NCBI RefSeq assembly: GCF_000271485.2
Contig: NZ_AKVN02000001.1
Coordinates: forward strand, 4,117,501 to 4,181,500
Direction: 5' to 3'
Origin: Pelosinus fermentans DSM 17108
GTDB lineage: Bacteria; Bacillota; Negativicutes; DSM-13327
DNA: 64,000 nt
Shown: in pieces, positions 50,806-61,109 of the stretch
Numbering within the stretch: position 1 is the stretch's first letter
Layout of the letters: each line of letters starts with the position of its first letter
Made by a program: the position numbers and the translations under genes
Notes under the pieces: model-generated
What the model saw: the letters and a program-made list of their open reading frames with translations, nothing else
The model's database searches: none
What the model was told of the DNA's origin: nothing

Positions 50806-53800
50806 TTACTCAATTTCCTCGTCGTCTAACTCTTCCAAGAAGTCACGCTGTGTTGGTTTCTTATCTTTACTTTTTACCTTCTTGACGGATTTCCGTCCAG
50901 GTATTTCGATTTCATCTGCTATATCGTCATCCATCTCGCCGATTTCCGCTATAATATCTAATTCTTCTTCTAATGGTTCTATTTCATCAGGATTATCAAA
51001 ATCATCCACCAGCTCTGGCTCAATCTCACTAGCAGTGCGAGTATGAGTTTCAGGTGCAGTATTCACTGGAACACCGATATTAAGTTCAAGTTCTTTAGCC
51101 ACTTGATTAATATCTTCATCCGTGTCATCAATCATAATTTCTTGCGCATCTTCATTTAAAATTTTAACATCAAGCCCAATACTTTGCAGCTCTTTAATTA
51201 AAACCTTAAAGGATTCAGGCACTCCAGGTTCAGGGATGTTTTCCCCCTTAACAATCGCTTCATAGGTTTTTACACGCCCTACTACATCATCGGATTTTAC
51301 CGTTAAGAGTTCCTGTAAGGTATAAGCGGCACCATATGCCTCTAATGCCCAAACTTCCATTTCCCCAAAACGCTGACCGCCAAATTGCGCTTTACCACCC
51401 AATGGCTGTTGTGTAACCAAAGAGTAAGGACCAGTAGATCGTGCATGAATTTTGTCATCAACCAAATGGGCCAATTTCAACATGTATACCCAACCTACGG
51501 TAACGCGGTTATCAAAAGCTTCCCCTGTACGTCCATCATATAAGACAGTTTTACCATCTTCCGGCAATCCAGCTGCTTTTAATGTTTTAAAGACCTCTTC
51601 TTCATGAGCCCCATCAAATACTGGAGTTGCTAAGTTAATCCCAGCAATCCCCGGTTTGGGAAGACCATGTTTATCAGAATCATAGCCAACTTCTTTCAAA
51701 CGTTCGGCAACACCAGGAGCATTGGTTCTGATTTGCATACCAAAAGCAGCAGCGGCCATTCCTAAATGGGTTTCCAGTACCTGTCCGATATTCATACGTG
51801 ATGGTACACCCAATGGATTTAACACAATCTGTACTGGCGTGCCATCAGGCAAGAACGGCATATCTTCCTCACGCATAATGCGAGAAACAACACCCTTATT
51901 ACCATGACGCCCTGCCATTTTATCCCCTTCGGAAATTTTCCGTTTCTGGGCAATATATACACGTACTAAGAAATTCACACCTGGCGGTAATTCATCACCA
52001 TTTTCCCGGCTGAATACCTTTACATCAACAATTTTACCAGCTTCACCATGTGGCACTCTCAATGATGTATCACGAACCTCACGGGCTTTCTCACCAAAAA
52101 TGGCACGAAGCAGGCGTTCTTCTGCTGTTAATTCAGTCTCGCCTTTTGGAGTTACTTTACCCACTAGAATATCCCCTGGTCGTACTTCAGCGCCAATGCG
52201 TATAATACCGCGATCATCAAGATCCTTTAGCACTTCTTCAGCCACATTCGGGATATCACGAGTAATTTCTTCCGGTCCTAACTTCGTATCTCTGGCATCG
52301 CATTCATATTCTTCAATATGTATGGAAGTGTAGATATCATCTTTTACAATTTTTTCACTTAGTAAAATAGCATCTTCATAATTGTAACCTTCCCATGGCA
52401 TGAAGGCTACAAGTACATTAAAGCCTAATGCTAATTCACCTTGATCAGTAGCAGGTCCATCAACCAATACCTGCCCTTTTTCTACTTGTTCGCCTTTATA
52501 AACAATCGGCTTTTGATTAATGCACGTTCCTTGATTAGAACGCAAATATTTCAGCAGCTTATAGTTATCTAACGTACCACGTTCCGTGCGTACTTTAATT
52601 TCAGTAGCTGTAACCTTTTCAACTACACCGGCATTTCTAGCTAGAATCAAAACACCAGAATCTCTGGCAGCTTTATATTCCATTCCAGTTCCAATGAGCG
52701 GAGCCTGTGTTCTAAGTAAAGGCACGGCTTGACGTTGCATATTCGCGCCCATCAAGGCACGATTTGCATCATCGTTTTCCAAGAATGGAATCATAGCCGT
52801 AGCAATTGAAACAACCTGCTTTGGCGATACATCCATATAGTCAACTTTTTCAGCAGGAATAACTAAAATTTCATGTCTATGACGTACGGTAACTCGAGGC
52901 TCAACAAACCAGCTATTTTCATTTAACGGTTCATTCGCTTGCGCACAAACGACTTCATCCTCTTCATCAGCTGTCAAATATCGTACATCTTCTGTTACAA
53001 TACGATTTTCCTTATCAATTTTACGGTAAGGGGTTTCAATAAAACCAAACTCATTAATACGTCCAAAGGTTGACAATGAACCAATAAGACCGATATTTGG
53101 ACCTTCTGGTGTCTCAATTGGACACATACGACCATAGTGAGAGTGATGTACGTCACGCACTTCAAAACCAGCGCGTTCACGACTTAGTCCACCAGGCCCC
53201 AAGGCACTTAAACGGCGTTTATGCGTAAGTTCTGCCAAAGGATTCGTCTGATCCATAAACTGCGACAGCTGGCTGGAGCCAAAGAATTCTTTGATAGCAG
53301 CCACAACAGGTCGGATGTTAATCAATGCTTGGGGAGTAATGACATCAACATCTTGAATGGTCATACGTTCTTTTACTACCCGTTCCATACGAGACAAACC
53401 AATACGGAATTGGTTTTGCAGCAATTCACCGACTGAACGAAGGCGGCGATTACCTAAATGGTCAATATCATCCACATTACCAAACCCATCCATCAAATTG
53501 AGAAGATAGTTAACAGAAGCTAAAATGTCTTCTCTGGTAATTGTCCGGTGATTGTAAGGCAATTCAGGATTACATAGCATTTTAACTGGTGATCCATCTT
53601 TCAGTTTGACTTTTACTTCAATCAAAGCTGCTGTTGCAAAAACACCACTTTGATCAATCTGATCAAGAACTTTTTCGTCCACAATTGTATCTGCAGGAAC
53701 AATAATTTCTCCTGTTTCTGCATTTGCAATTGCCTGATAAAGAGTCTTGCCCATCAAACGACGGCGCCAGCCTAGTTTTTTGGTTAATTTATAACGCCCT

Positions 53801-54603
53801 ACAGTTGCTAAATCATAACGCTTAGAGTCAAAAAATAGTGATTCCAATAACTGAGTAGCATTATCTACGGTAGGAGGTTCACCCGGACGTAATCTTTTAT
53901 AAATTTCGACTAGAGCTTCTTCTCTGGAATTGGTATTATCCCGTTCCAAAGTAGCGCGAACCCGCACATCATCATGAAACAATTCTGCAATAGCAGCATT
54001 TGACGCGTAGCCTAAAGCACGAATCAATACGGTCGCTGGTAATTTTCGTGTGCGATCCACCCGAACAGACATTACATCATTGGCATCCGTTTCGAGTTCC
54101 AGCCATGCACCACGATTTGGAATGACTGTAGAGTTATACAGTTTTTTACCTGTTGCATCAATTGTTTCATTGTAATACGCACCTGGAGAGCGTACCAACT
54201 GACTGACAATAACCCGCTCTGCACCATTAATGATAAAAGTACCATTTTCTGTCATGAGTGGGAAATCGCCCATAAATACTTCTTGTTCTTTAATTTCGCC
54301 AGTCTCACGATTAATCAATCGAACATTGACGCGTAAAGGAGCTGAATACGTAACATCGCGTTCTTTACATTCTTCAACGTGATACTTGGCTTCGCCTAAT
54401 GTAAATTTTTCAAATGTCAGAACCAAATTGCCTGTAAAGTCCTGAATAGGCGAAATGTCATGGAAAATTTCTTGCAGCCCTTCCTTTAGAAACCAGTTAT
54501 AGGAATTCTTCTGAATTTCAATCAGATTGGGCATGTCCAGTACTTCTTTGATCTTGGCATAACTATATCTGATCTTTTTGCCAACCGGAACAGGATTAAA
54601 CAT
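50806..54603 (-). CDS. rpoB: RNA polymerase beta subunit
   Basis: The catalytic partner of beta'. The rifampicin-pocket region [20 protein letters not shown] is intact and of sensitive type by eye ([14 protein letters not shown] follows). The conserved [12 protein letters not shown] near 920 and the C-terminal clamp [18 protein letters not shown] are present. The frame extends to 54615; ATG 54603 ([10 protein letters not shown], 1265 aa) is preferred. Beyond the usual end there is a C-terminal tail of about 80 residues, very rich in Glu and Asp, ending in a short Lys-rich patch. Confidence 0.98.
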   Translation of the reverse strand: MFNPVPVGKKIRYSYAKIKEVLDMPNLIEIQKNSYNWFLKEGLQEIFHDISPIQDFTGNLVLTFEKFTLGEAKYHVEECKERDVTYSAPLRVNVRLINRETGEIKEQEVFMGDFPLMTENGTFIINGAERVIVSQLVRSPGAYYNETIDATGKKLYNSTVIPNRGAWLELETDANDVMSVRVDRTRKLPATVLIRALGYASNAAIAELFHDDVRVRATLERDNTNSREEALVEIYKRLRPGEPPTVDNATQLLESLFFDSKRYDLATVGRYKLTKKLGWRRRLMGKTLYQAIANAETGEIIVPADTIVDEKVLDQIDQSGVFATAALIEVKVKLKDGSPVKMLCNPELPYNHRTITREDILASVNYLLNLMDGFGNVDDIDHLGNRRLRSVGELLQNQFRIGLSRMERVVKERMTIQDVDVITPQALINIRPVVAAIKEFFGSSQLSQFMDQTNPLAELTHKRRLSALGPGGLSRERAGFEVRDVHHSHYGRMCPIETPEGPNIGLIGSLSTFGRINEFGFIETPYRKIDKENRIVTEDVRYLTADEEDEVVCAQANEPLNENSWFVEPRVTVRHRHEILVIPAEKVDYMDVSPKQVVSIATAMIPFLENDDANRALMGANMQRQAVPLLRTQAPLIGTGMEYKAARDSGVLILARNAGVVEKVTATEIKVRTERGTLDNYKLLKYLRSNQGTCINQKPIVYKGEQVEKGQVLVDGPATDQGELALGFNVLVAFMPWEGYNYEDAILLSEKIVKDDIYTSIHIEEYECDARDTKLGPEEITRDIPNVAEEVLKDLDDRGIIRIGAEVRPGDILVGKVTPKGETELTAEERLLRAIFGEKAREVRDTSLRVPHGEAGKIVDVKVFSRENGDELPPGVNFLVRVYIAQKRKISEGDKMAGRHGNKGVVSRIMREEDMPFLPDGTPVQIVLNPLGVPSRMNIGQVLETHLGMAAAAFGMQIRTNAPGVAERLKEVGYDSDKHGLPKPGIAGINLATPVFDGAHEEEVFKTLKAAGLPEDGKTVLYDGRTGEAFDNRVTVGWVYMLKLAHLVDDKIHARSTGPYSLVTQQPLGGKAQFGGQRFGEMEVWALEAYGAAYTLQELLTVKSDDVVGRVKTYEAIVKGENIPEPGVPESFKVLIKELQSIGLDVKILNEDAQEIMIDDTDEDINQVAKELELNIGVPVNTAPETHTRTASEIEPELVDDFDNPDEIEPLEEELDIIAEIGEMDDDIADEIEIPGRKSVKKVKSKDKKPTQRDFLEELDDEEIE

Positions 54604-54670
54604 TAAATCCTTCACCCCTTAGCCCAAATTAAACTTTATACCTTGGCAGCACATTTTCATTAGCGATATG

Positions 54671-54723
54671 TATACCGATATTGCAAGTCGCTTCGCAACT
54701 CACAATATTTTGCCGCAGGTATA
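54671..54723. promoter_or_regulatory. Nested hairpin in the rpoB leader
   Basis: Outer arms TATACC (54671-54676) and GGTATA (54718-54723) enclose a long stem formed by GATATTGCAAGTCGC and GCAACTCACAATATT with G-U pairs and a TTC apex. No T run follows, so it is not a plain terminator. It stands 68-120 bases before rpoB. Confidence 0.55.
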
Positions 54724-54862
54724 AAACCTTTTACATAATACAATATTGTGCAGTACATAATATAATATCATCCATTAGCACTAAATATGAAATATATAAT
54801 AAAAGACAAATTACAGTGGTACTTTAGCACCTAGCAAATGAAGGGTTAGGCACTACAATACA

Positions 54863-54902
54863 AAAAAAGCAAGGTTTTTCCAGTCAAGTAACAGACCTTG
54901 CA
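54863..54902 (-). terminator. Second terminator between rplL and rpoB
   Basis: GCAAGGT and ACCTTGC pair across a 20-base loop; the minus strand continues TTTTTTTG. It may attenuate transcription from rplL into rpoB. Confidence 0.65.
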
Positions 54903-55073
54903 TTTGTCTTCATGATGAAATATGATTCCATCCTCCATATATTACTATTTCCTGCCAATCTAGATTTTATACATTGCACAATAAAAAAACATTACCCTAA
55001 AATAAACATTCTTTGCATTGAACAATAATATCACAATAAGACCCGTTAGTCAATACCCCAATAATTTAATTCA

Positions 55074-55118
55074 GGAAAAAATATAAAGAGCACCACATGG
55101 GTACTCTTTATATTTTTC
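55074..55118. terminator. Terminator after rplL
   Basis: ATATAAAGAG (55081-55090) pairs with CTCTTTATAT (55104-55113), extended by A/T runs on both sides, so it could act in both directions. Confidence 0.75.
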
Positions 55119-55151
55119 ATTCTATAATTTAGAAAGAATAGAGAGTTATAA

Positions 55152-55520
55152 TTACTTAACTTCTACAGCTGCGCCAGCTTCTTCAAGTTTAGCTTTGATT
55201 GCGTCAGCATCAGCTTTAGCAATTTTTTCTTTAACTGCTTTAGGAGCACCATCAACTACTTCTTTAGCTTCTTTCAAGCCAAGACCAGTGATTTCGCGAA
55301 CAACTTTGATAACGTTGATTTTACTAGCGCCAGCGCTAGTAAGAATAACATCAAATTCAGTTTTTTCTTCAGCGGCAGCAGCAGCAGCTGGAGCGGCAGC
55401 AGCAGCTGCTACAGGAGCAGCTGCAGAAACACCAAATTTTTCTTCTAGAGCTTTCACCAATTCAGATAATTCAAGAACACTCATGTTCTCAATTGCTTGC
55501 ATAATTTCTTGTTGAGTCAT
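55152..55520 (-). CDS. rplL: 50S ribosomal protein L7/L12
   Basis: This is the stalk protein that recruits translation GTPases. The 122 aa consist of an N-terminal dimer part, an Ala-rich hinge (about residues 36-52) and the C-terminal domain [20 protein letters not shown]. Confidence 0.98.
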   Translation of the reverse strand: MTQQEIMQAIENMSVLELSELVKALEEKFGVSAAAPVAAAAAAPAAAAAAEEKTEFDVILTSAGASKINVIKVVREITGLGLKEAKEVVDGAPKAVKEKIAKADADAIKAKLEEAGAAVEVK

Positions 55521-55549
55521 TTTAAAAAACCTCCATTAATTTTAATTTT

Positions 55550-56080
55550 TTATGCTGATTCTTTTTGTTTGCGCACAGCATCAAGCGCATATACGAATTT
55601 GCGGATAGAACCTTGAAGTACATTGACAAATCCAACAATTGGAGTTTGCATACCAGCCAAAACTTGAGCAATAAGCACTTCGCGAGTTGGTAGGCTTGCC
55701 AAAGCTTTTACACCTTCTGCATCAATAACCTTACCATCTAACAAACCAGCTTTTACTTCCAATGTTTTTAATTTATGCTCTTTTACAAAGTCAGAAATTA
55801 CACGTGCTGGAGCAACGGGGTCTGTTTCAGAAATCGCAATTGCAGTTGGACCTTCAAGATAAACGTCCAACCCTTCAATTCCGATTTCCTTAGCAGCAAT
55901 CCGTGTCATCGTATTTTTTACTACACGGTATTCCACGCCAGCTTCACGTAATTTACGACGAAGTTGAGTGTCTTGTGCCACAGTAAGACCACGGTAGTTT
56001 GTCAATACCGCACCTTTTGTTACAGAAAGTTTACCTTTCAGTTCGGAAACGACTGATATTTTTTCTGATGTTACAGCCAC
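55550..56080 (-). CDS. rplJ: 50S ribosomal protein L10
   Basis: L10 is the stalk base that binds L7/L12 dimers, and it typically represses its own operon through the leader RNA. The 176 aa contain NYRGLTVAQDTQLRRKLREA (residues about 28-47). The L10 leader and attenuator lie upstream. Confidence 0.98.
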   Translation of the reverse strand: MAVTSEKISVVSELKGKLSVTKGAVLTNYRGLTVAQDTQLRRKLREAGVEYRVVKNTMTRIAAKEIGIEGLDVYLEGPTAIAISETDPVAPARVISDFVKEHKLKTLEVKAGLLDGKVIDAEGVKALASLPTREVLIAQVLAGMQTPIVGFVNVLQGSIRKFVYALDAVRKQKESA

Positions 56081-56107
56081 TAAAATCCACCTCCTTTACA
56101 AGATTAC

Positions 56108-56250
56108 AAAACAAAACGACCTCTCGGCATAATAAGCCGGAGGTCGCTAATAGCAAAAGCTATAGTATAATCCCCGACCTCGGCAGGCGAACATGAGAAA
56201 GATTCACATCTCACTTAGTTCATTACGGATACCTGCTGTCTACAGCCAAA
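56108..56250 (-). promoter_or_regulatory. L10 leader with attenuator terminator
   Basis: The minus-strand RNA carries GTAGACAGCAGGT (about 56232-56244) and CCTGCCGAGGT (about 56175-56187), the typical paired elements of the L10 leader. They are followed by a terminator: CGACCTC (56117-56123) pairs with GGAGGTCG (56139-56146) and the RNA continues UUUUGUUUU. L10 or L10(L12)4 binding is expected to control rplJ-rplL. Confidence 0.9.
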
Positions 56251-56308
56251 TTTATTATTCAGTTGCATTAGATCAAAGATTATACTGTCACTTCTTACTT
56301 ACAATTAA

Positions 56309-57010
56309 TTATTTCTTGCCAGAAACTTTAAGTGGATTTACTTTTACACCAGGACCCATTGTAGTACTTATAGTAACACTACGCATGTATTGTCCTTTAG
56401 CAGCAGCTGGTTTTACCTTATTCAAGATGTCAACCAACGCTTGAAAATTTTCGATAATTTTTTCATTGTCAAATGATATTTTACCGATTGGTGCATGAAT
56501 ATTACCAGCTTTATCAGTACGATACTCGATTTTACCTGCTTTTATTTCACTAATCGCACGAGCAACATCTAAAGTAACTGTACCAACTTTAGGATTCGGC
56601 ATTAAACCTTTAGGGCCTAATACTTTACCTAAACGACCAACAGTACCCATCATATCAGGAGTAGCAACTGCTACATCAAACTCAGTCCATCCACCCTGAA
56701 TTTTTGCTACGATATCTTCAGCGCCAACAAAGTCAGCACCAGCAGCTTCTGCTTCTTTTGCTTTCTCACCTTTAGCAAAAACCAAAACAGTTTTGGTTTT
56801 ACCAGTACCGTGAGGCAATACTACCGCTCCACGTACTTGCTGATCAGCATGTTTAGGGTCAACCCCTAATTTAATCGCAACTTCGATTGTTTCATCAAAT
56901 TTAGCGCTAGCTGTTTTTTTAGCAAGTTCTATGGCTTCTTCAGTTTCATATAACTTATTTGCTTCAATCAGTTTCGCAGCTTCTTCGTATTTCTTACCAT
57001 GTTTTGGCAT
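56309..57010 (-). CDS. rplA: 50S ribosomal protein L1
   Basis: L1 forms the mobile L1 stalk at the E site. The 233 aa contain [15 protein letters not shown] (about residue 68) and the signature [19 protein letters not shown]. It is separated from rplK by an unusually long 200-base gap containing a hairpin repeat. Confidence 0.98.
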   Translation of the reverse strand: MPKHGKKYEEAAKLIEANKLYETEEAIELAKKTASAKFDETIEVAIKLGVDPKHADQQVRGAVVLPHGTGKTKTVLVFAKGEKAKEAEAAGADFVGAEDIVAKIQGGWTEFDVAVATPDMMGTVGRLGKVLGPKGLMPNPKVGTVTLDVARAISEIKAGKIEYRTDKAGNIHAPIGKISFDNEKIIENFQALVDILNKVKPAAAKGQYMRSVTISTTMGPGVKVNPLKVSGKK

Positions 57011-57083
57011 ATTAAAAAACTCCTTTACGATTGTGGTTTAACGGAAAATCCTCCCACACTAACATCCGACTGTCTTAAACCTA

Positions 57084-57168
57084 CCATCTGCGTCGTTGCT
57101 CCTGTGGGCGTTCCCTACGACGTACGTCAGTACGTCGTAGGTCACGTCCTCGTCGTGCCTAGCATCTG
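57084..57168. repeat. Hairpin repeat, family P copy 1 (rplK/rplA gap)
   Basis: Perfect 12-bp arms CCTACGACGTAC (57114-57125) and GTACGTCGTAGG (57130-57141) with a GTCA loop. The flanks CCATCT..CGTTGCTCCT and CTCGTCGTGCCTAGCATCTG are shared with the copy at 61903. Confidence 0.8.
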
Positions 57169-57181
57169 GCAGCTTTAAACC

Positions 57182-57212
57182 AGTCTTTGGCAATTTAGAA
57201 AAGCCAAAGACT
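57182..57212 (-). repeat. Hairpin at the rplK stop
   Basis: AGTCTTTGGC (57182-57191) and GCCAAAGACT (57203-57212) pair perfectly. It overlaps the rplK stop and has no T run, so termination is unlikely; it may protect or punctuate the rplK-rplA transcript. Confidence 0.5.
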
Positions 57213-57636
57213 AATCAATGATGTCAATACCCATGCTACGGGCAGTACCTTCGATCATACGCATAGCAGCTTCTACAGAAGCAGCGTTAAGATCTTTCAT
57301 TTTTGCTTCAGCAATTTCGCGAACTTTGTCACGAGATACTTTAGCAACTTTTTTCTTGTTTGGTTCGCCTGATGCAGTCTCAATACCAGCAGCTTTCTTA
57401 AGAAGAATAGGAGCTGGAGGAGTTTTGGTAATGAAAGTAAAGGATCTATCTTCGAACACGGTAATTTCTACCGGAATAATCAAACCAGCTTGCGCAGCGG
57501 TTCTTTCGTTAAAGTCCTTAACAAACGCCATAATATTCACGCCAGCTTGACCGAGCGCAGGGCCGACTGGAGGCGCCGGAGTTGCTTTACCAGCAGGAAC
57601 TTGCAACTTTACAAGTTTTATAACTTTCTTAGCCAT
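57211..57636 (-). CDS. rplK: 50S ribosomal protein L11
   Basis: L11 is in the GTPase-associated centre and needed for RelA activation. The 141 aa contain [20 protein letters not shown] and the C-terminal [10 protein letters not shown] signature. Confidence 0.98.
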   Translation of the reverse strand: MAKKVIKLVKLQVPAGKATPAPPVGPALGQAGVNIMAFVKDFNERTAAQAGLIIPVEITVFEDRSFTFITKTPPAPILLKKAAGIETASGEPNKKKVAKVSRDKVREIAEAKMKDLNAASVEAAMRMIEGTARSMGIDIID

Positions 57637-57725
57637 TTTACTTACACCTCCTTATATGCATAATGTGGTTTTGCGGGTATAGTACCCTCCCACTTAAGTT
57701 CATAAAGTTTCAAATTAAACTTTAT

Positions 57726-58256
57726 TTAAACTTTCTCAACTTGAGAAAAATCTAATTCCACCGGTGTCTCCCGTCCAAACATATCAACAAGCACTTTCAG
57801 TTTGCTACGGTCTTGGTAAATTTCAAGCACCTTGGCTGTCCAATTCTCGAAGGCTCCAGAAGTAATACGAATTACTTGAGCAACTTCAATATTTAACTTC
57901 GGCTTAAGCTCTTCAATGCCCATGGATTTTAAAATGTTTTTCACTTCGGCATCAGTAAGCGGGATAGGTTTAGTACCAGAGCCAACAAAACCTGTAACAC
58001 CTGGCGTGTTGCGCACAACATACCATGATTTGTCATTGACAATCATTTCTACCAGAACATATCCAGGGAAAACTTTTTTCTTGGTAATTTTTTTCTTGCC
58101 ATCTTTCATTTCAACTTCATCTTCCATCGGTACTACAATTCGAAAGATTTCATCTTCCATACCCATAGAATGGACTTTGCGTTCCAGATTAGCCTTTACT
58201 TTGTTTTCATAGCCAGAATATGTATGGATTACATACCAATTTTTTTCAGATTCCAT
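57726..58256 (-). CDS. nusG: Transcription termination/antitermination factor NusG
   Basis: NusG binds elongating RNA polymerase. The NGN domain begins NWYVIHTYSGYENKVKANLE, and the C-terminal KOW domain is near residues 125-170 (RITSGAFENWTAKVLEI). Length 176 aa. It follows secE by 37 bases. Confidence 0.98.
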   Translation of the reverse strand: MESEKNWYVIHTYSGYENKVKANLERKVHSMGMEDEIFRIVVPMEDEVEMKDGKKKITKKKVFPGYVLVEMIVNDKSWYVVRNTPGVTGFVGSGTKPIPLTDAEVKNILKSMGIEELKPKLNIEVAQVIRITSGAFENWTAKVLEIYQDRSKLKVLVDMFGRETPVELDFSQVEKV

Positions 58257-58293
58257 TGCTTCAGGGACGCCTATACGCCCCCACCCCCTTAGC

Positions 58294-58509
58294 CTACTTG
58301 ATAATCAAATGTAATATTTGAGCAAACACAGCATCAATTGCCCATATCAAACCCGCAATCACTAATACAGCAACAAATACCACTCCTGTATTAGAGATAA
58401 GCTCTTGTTTGGTAGGCCAAGATACTTTTTTTAATTCAGCTTTCACTTCACGAAAAAACTTTTTCCAACGAGAAGGACTCGTTTGAACTGTTGTTTCTTG
58501 GGCAACCAT
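58294..58509 (-). CDS. secE: Protein translocase subunit SecE
   Basis: The 71-aa clamp subunit of SecYEG with a cytoplasmic amphipathic helix (FFREVKAELKKVSWPTKQEL) and one TM (about 44-64). Small single-TM form as usual in Firmicutes. Confidence 0.96.
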   Translation of the reverse strand: MVAQETTVQTSPSRWKKFFREVKAELKKVSWPTKQELISNTGVVFVAVLVIAGLIWAIDAVFAQILHLIIK

Positions 58510-58558
58510 TTTTTCACATCCCTGTCTTGTACTGCTAATTCAAGCATTAAAGACCAAC

Positions 58559-58634
58559 TGGCAGGGGCGGCAGGAATCGAACCCGCAACCAACGGTTTTG
58601 GAGACCGCTACTCTACCAATTGAGCTACACCCCT
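58559..58634 (-). tRNA. tRNA-Trp (CCA)
   Basis: The 76-base cloverleaf includes an encoded 3' CCA. Acceptor AGGGGTG pairs with CGCCCCT, and the anticodon loop TCTCCAAAA contains CCA. It lies between rpmG and secE, as in many Firmicutes. Confidence 0.96.
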
Positions 58635-58650
58635 ACTTACGAAATTACAA

Positions 58651-58800
58651 TTATTTCGTTTCTTTGTGTAAAGTATGTTTTTTGCAAAACTTGCAATACT
58701 TATTGAATTCTAATCTATCTGGGTCATTTTTCTTGTTTTTATTGGTTTGATAATTACGTTGCTTGCAATCAGTACAAGCTAACGTTACCGCATTGCGCAT
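58651..58800 (-). CDS. rpmG: 50S ribosomal protein L33 (zinc form)
   Basis: The frame runs to 58836, but ATG 58800 follows GAGAGG and yields the 49-aa family form beginning [17 protein letters not shown]. The CTDC and CKFC pairs bind zinc. First gene of the rpmG-trnW-secE-nusG-rplKA unit. Confidence 0.96.
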   Translation of the reverse strand: MRNAVTLACTDCKQRNYQTNKNKKNDPDRLEFNKYCKFCKKHTLHKETK

Positions 58801-58855
58801 CCTGTACACCTCTCTTACCTGTAAATATGACATCATCTCGTAATGCCACTAATAT

Positions 58856-58884
58856 AATCTAGCACACTTACATCAGCCTGTCAA
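58856..58884 (-). promoter_or_regulatory. Promoter of rpmG-secE-nusG-rplKA
   Basis: Minus-strand TTGACA (58879-58884), 17-base spacer ending in TGC, then TAGATT (58856-58861), an extended -10. Predicted start about 50 bases before rpmG. Confidence 0.75.
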
Positions 58885-58934
58885 TACCAGATACTTACCA
58901 TACTCATGGAAAATATTATGATATCAAGACAATA

Positions 58935-58960
58935 AAATAAAACAGGGAAAGCCCCTGTCT
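58935..58960 (-). terminator. Terminator downstream of tuf copy 2
   Basis: ACAGGG and CCCTGT pair; the minus strand continues TTTTATTTTATTG. A hairpin repeat lies between this and the gene. Confidence 0.75.
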
Positions 58961-59052
58961 TATAGCTATATCCATTTATAGAAATTTTATACGTTTATTT
59001 GTAATCTGTCAAGGTAAAGAATTTTTCATCTTTCAATCGCTAAGAAAAATAT

Positions 59053-59154
59053 TTGAACCACAAAGACGCAAAGGACACAAAGGAATTTATTTATAATTTC
59101 TTTTGTGTGTTCTCCTTTGTGTGCCGCACGGCGGCATTGCGCCTTTGTGGTTCA
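59053..59154. repeat. Hairpin repeat, CACAAAG family, copy A3
   Basis: TTGAACCACAAAGACGCAAA at the left pairs with GCGCCTTTGTGGTTCA at the right. The side hairpin GCCGCACGGCGGC is in the right arm. It lies just after the tuf copy 2 stop. Confidence 0.85.
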
Positions 59155-59191
59155 TAAAATTTTATATTTTCTCACCTAAAAAAATTTGCAA

Positions 59192-60394
59192 TTATGCTTC
59201 AATCGCAGTTACTACGCCAGCGCCAACAGTACGGCCACCTTCGCGAATCGCGAAACGAAGTCCTTCTTCAAGTGCAATTGGAGTGATAAGCTCAATTGAC
59301 ATTTGAATGTTGTCACCAGGCATAACCATTTCTACACCTTCTGGCAGACTTACTACACCAGTAACGTCTGTTGTACGGAAGTAGAATTGTGGACGATAGT
59401 TGGTAAAGAACGGAGTATGACGACCGCCTTCTTCTTTAGACAGTACATATACTTCTGCTTTGTACTTCGTATGTTGAATGATAGAACCTGGTTTAGCCAA
59501 TACTTGACCGCGTTCGATATCTTTACGTTCAACACCACGAAGAAGTGCACCAATGTTATCTCCTGCTACTGCAGAATCTAAGAGTTTACGGAACATTTCT
59601 ACCCCAGTTACTACTACAGTTCTAGGTTTTTCAGTCATACCAACGATTTCAATGTTGTCACCAACTTTGATTTCACCACGTTCCACACGACCAGTCGCAA
59701 CTGTACCACGACCAGTAATCGTGAACACGTCTTCAACAGGCATCAAGAAAGGTTTGTCTGTTGCACGTACTGGAGTTGGAATGTACTCATCTACTTTATC
59801 CATCAGATCAAATATTTTTCCGCACCATTTGCATTCGCGACTTGCACAACCGCAGTTAAGCGCCTGTACAGCGGAACCACAAACTACAGGAATATCATCA
59901 CCAGGGAATTCATAGCTGGACAGAAGTTCACGAACTTCCATTTCAACCAATTCGATTAATTCATCATCATCAACCAAGTCTGCTTTGTTCAAGAACACTA
60001 CCATGGAAGGTACGCCTACTTGACGAGACAATAGAATATGTTCACGAGTTTGCGGCATAGGGCCATCAGCAGCACTTACTACTAGAATCGCTCCATCCAT
60101 TTGAGCAGCACCAGTGATCATGTTTTTTACATAATCAGCATGGCCCGGGCAGTCAACGTGAGCATAGTGACGTTTTTCAGTTTCATACTCTACGTGAGCT
60201 GTATTAATCGTAATACCGCGTTCTCTTTCTTCTGGAGCTTTATCAATCATGTCATATGCCATGAATTCTCCGCCACCATGTTTCGAAAGAGTCATGGTAA
60301 TTGCAGCTGTTAAGGAAGTCTTACCATGATCCACGTGACCAATTGTTCCAATGTTAATATGTGGTTTATTTCTTTCAAACTTTTTCTTTGCCAT
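59192..60394 (-). CDS. tuf: Elongation factor Tu (copy 2)
   Basis: The protein is identical over 400 aa to copy 1 at 41826, including the C-x-C-x4-C-x2-C insert. By eye the DNA differs at only about 15 silent positions, and there is a run of about 420 identical bases, while flanking DNA is unrelated. Gene conversion between copies is likely. It stands alone with its own leader of about 150 bases, a sigma-H-like promoter and its own terminator, so it can be expressed separately from the str operon. Confidence 0.98.
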   Translation of the reverse strand: MAKKKFERNKPHINIGTIGHVDHGKTSLTAAITMTLSKHGGGEFMAYDMIDKAPEERERGITINTAHVEYETEKRHYAHVDCPGHADYVKNMITGAAQMDGAILVVSAADGPMPQTREHILLSRQVGVPSMVVFLNKADLVDDDELIELVEMEVRELLSSYEFPGDDIPVVCGSAVQALNCGCASRECKWCGKIFDLMDKVDEYIPTPVRATDKPFLMPVEDVFTITGRGTVATGRVERGEIKVGDNIEIVGMTEKPRTVVVTGVEMFRKLLDSAVAGDNIGALLRGVERKDIERGQVLAKPGSIIQHTKYKAEVYVLSKEEGGRHTPFFTNYRPQFYFRTTDVTGVVSLPEGVEMVMPGDNIQMSIELITPIALEEGLRFAIREGGRTVGAGVVTAIEA

Positions 60395-60551
60395 TATAAT
60401 TCCCCCTTAAATTATTACAGAGCTATGAAATAGGGCCTGTCTTAATTCTAAACCCAAACCACTAGTCTTTTGTCTGCGTCTTTTATGTAGTGCAAACAAA
60501 ATCTCTTGTTTAAGAAACCTTACTGCATCATTTATTTTACCAAGCTACAAT

Positions 60552-60578
60552 ATTCTATTATTTTATCAAAATTCCTGC
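60552..60578 (-). promoter_or_regulatory. Sigma-H-like promoter upstream of tuf copy 2
   Basis: On the minus strand GCAGGAATT (60570-60578), an 11-base spacer and ATAGAAT (60552-60558) match the sigma-H consensus RNAGGAWWW-N11/12-RNNGAAT at every defined position. A sigma-A pair of comparable quality is not seen. It starts just after the tRNA terminator. Confidence 0.55.
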
Positions 60579-60586
60579 TAAATAAC

Positions 60587-60617
60587 AAAAAAACTTCGCA
60601 CTAAAGCGAAGTTTTAT
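60587..60617 (-). terminator. Terminator of the tRNA array
   Basis: AAACTTCGC (60591-60599) pairs with GCGAAGTTT (60606-60614); seven A on the plus strand become the U tract. Confidence 0.9.
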
Positions 60618-60627
60618 ATTCTTTGTT

Positions 60628-60704
60628 TGGTGGCGGCGCAGGGATTTGAACCCCGGACCCTGCGGGTATGAACCGCATGCTCTAGCCAGCTGAGCTACAC
60701 CGCC
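60628..60704 (-). tRNA. tRNA-Met (CAT), elongator, array 1
   Basis: Acceptor GGCGGTG/CGCCGCC, anticodon loop TTCATAC, CCA encoded. The paired first base and the lack of the C1-A72 mismatch mark the elongator type. Identical in sequence to the copy at 61263. Confidence 0.95.
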
Positions 60705-60761
60705 ATATTTTTTTAGCCACTTTTCCATTTTGCATATCTACTATTAGACCAGCACTATAAA

Positions 60762-60837
60762 TGGAGCTAGTGACCGGGATTGAACCGGTGGCCTTATCCT
60801 TACCAAGGATACGCTCTACCGACTGAGCTACACCAGC
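60762..60837 (-). tRNA. tRNA-Thr (GGT), array 1
   Basis: Acceptor GCTGGTG/CACTAGC, anticodon loop TTGGTAA, CCA encoded. Identical to the copy at 61368. Confidence 0.95.
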
Positions 60838-60881
60838 ATATAAACGCTTTACATCTTTCAATCTAAAGCAGTAATAAACAT

Positions 60882-60957
<76 letters not shown>

Positions 60958-61003
60958 ATATTCAGTAATATACATTATTTAATAATCTTGTATTTAATTT
61001 AAA

Positions 61004-61088
61004 TGGTGGATGGGGCTGGATTCGAACCAGCGAAGGCGGAGCCGGCAGATTTACAGTCTGCTCCCTTTAGCCACTCGGGAACCCATCC
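61004..61088 (-). tRNA. tRNA-Tyr (GTA), array 1
   Basis: A class II tRNA with a long variable arm, 85 bases. Acceptor GGATGGG/CCCATCC, anticodon loop CTGTAAA, CCA encoded. Confidence 0.95.
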
Positions 61089-61109
61089 ATTTTGATGAAA
61101 GAAATAAAA

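Larger units (their letters stand above)
54604..55151 (-). other. Long rplL-rpoB intergenic region
   Basis: This 548-base gap holds no gene. It contains, in direction of transcription, two terminator-like hairpins (55074-55118 and 54863-54902), an AT-rich stretch that may include a promoter (no clear -35/-10 pair by eye) and the nested hairpin at 54671-54723. Confidence 0.6.
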
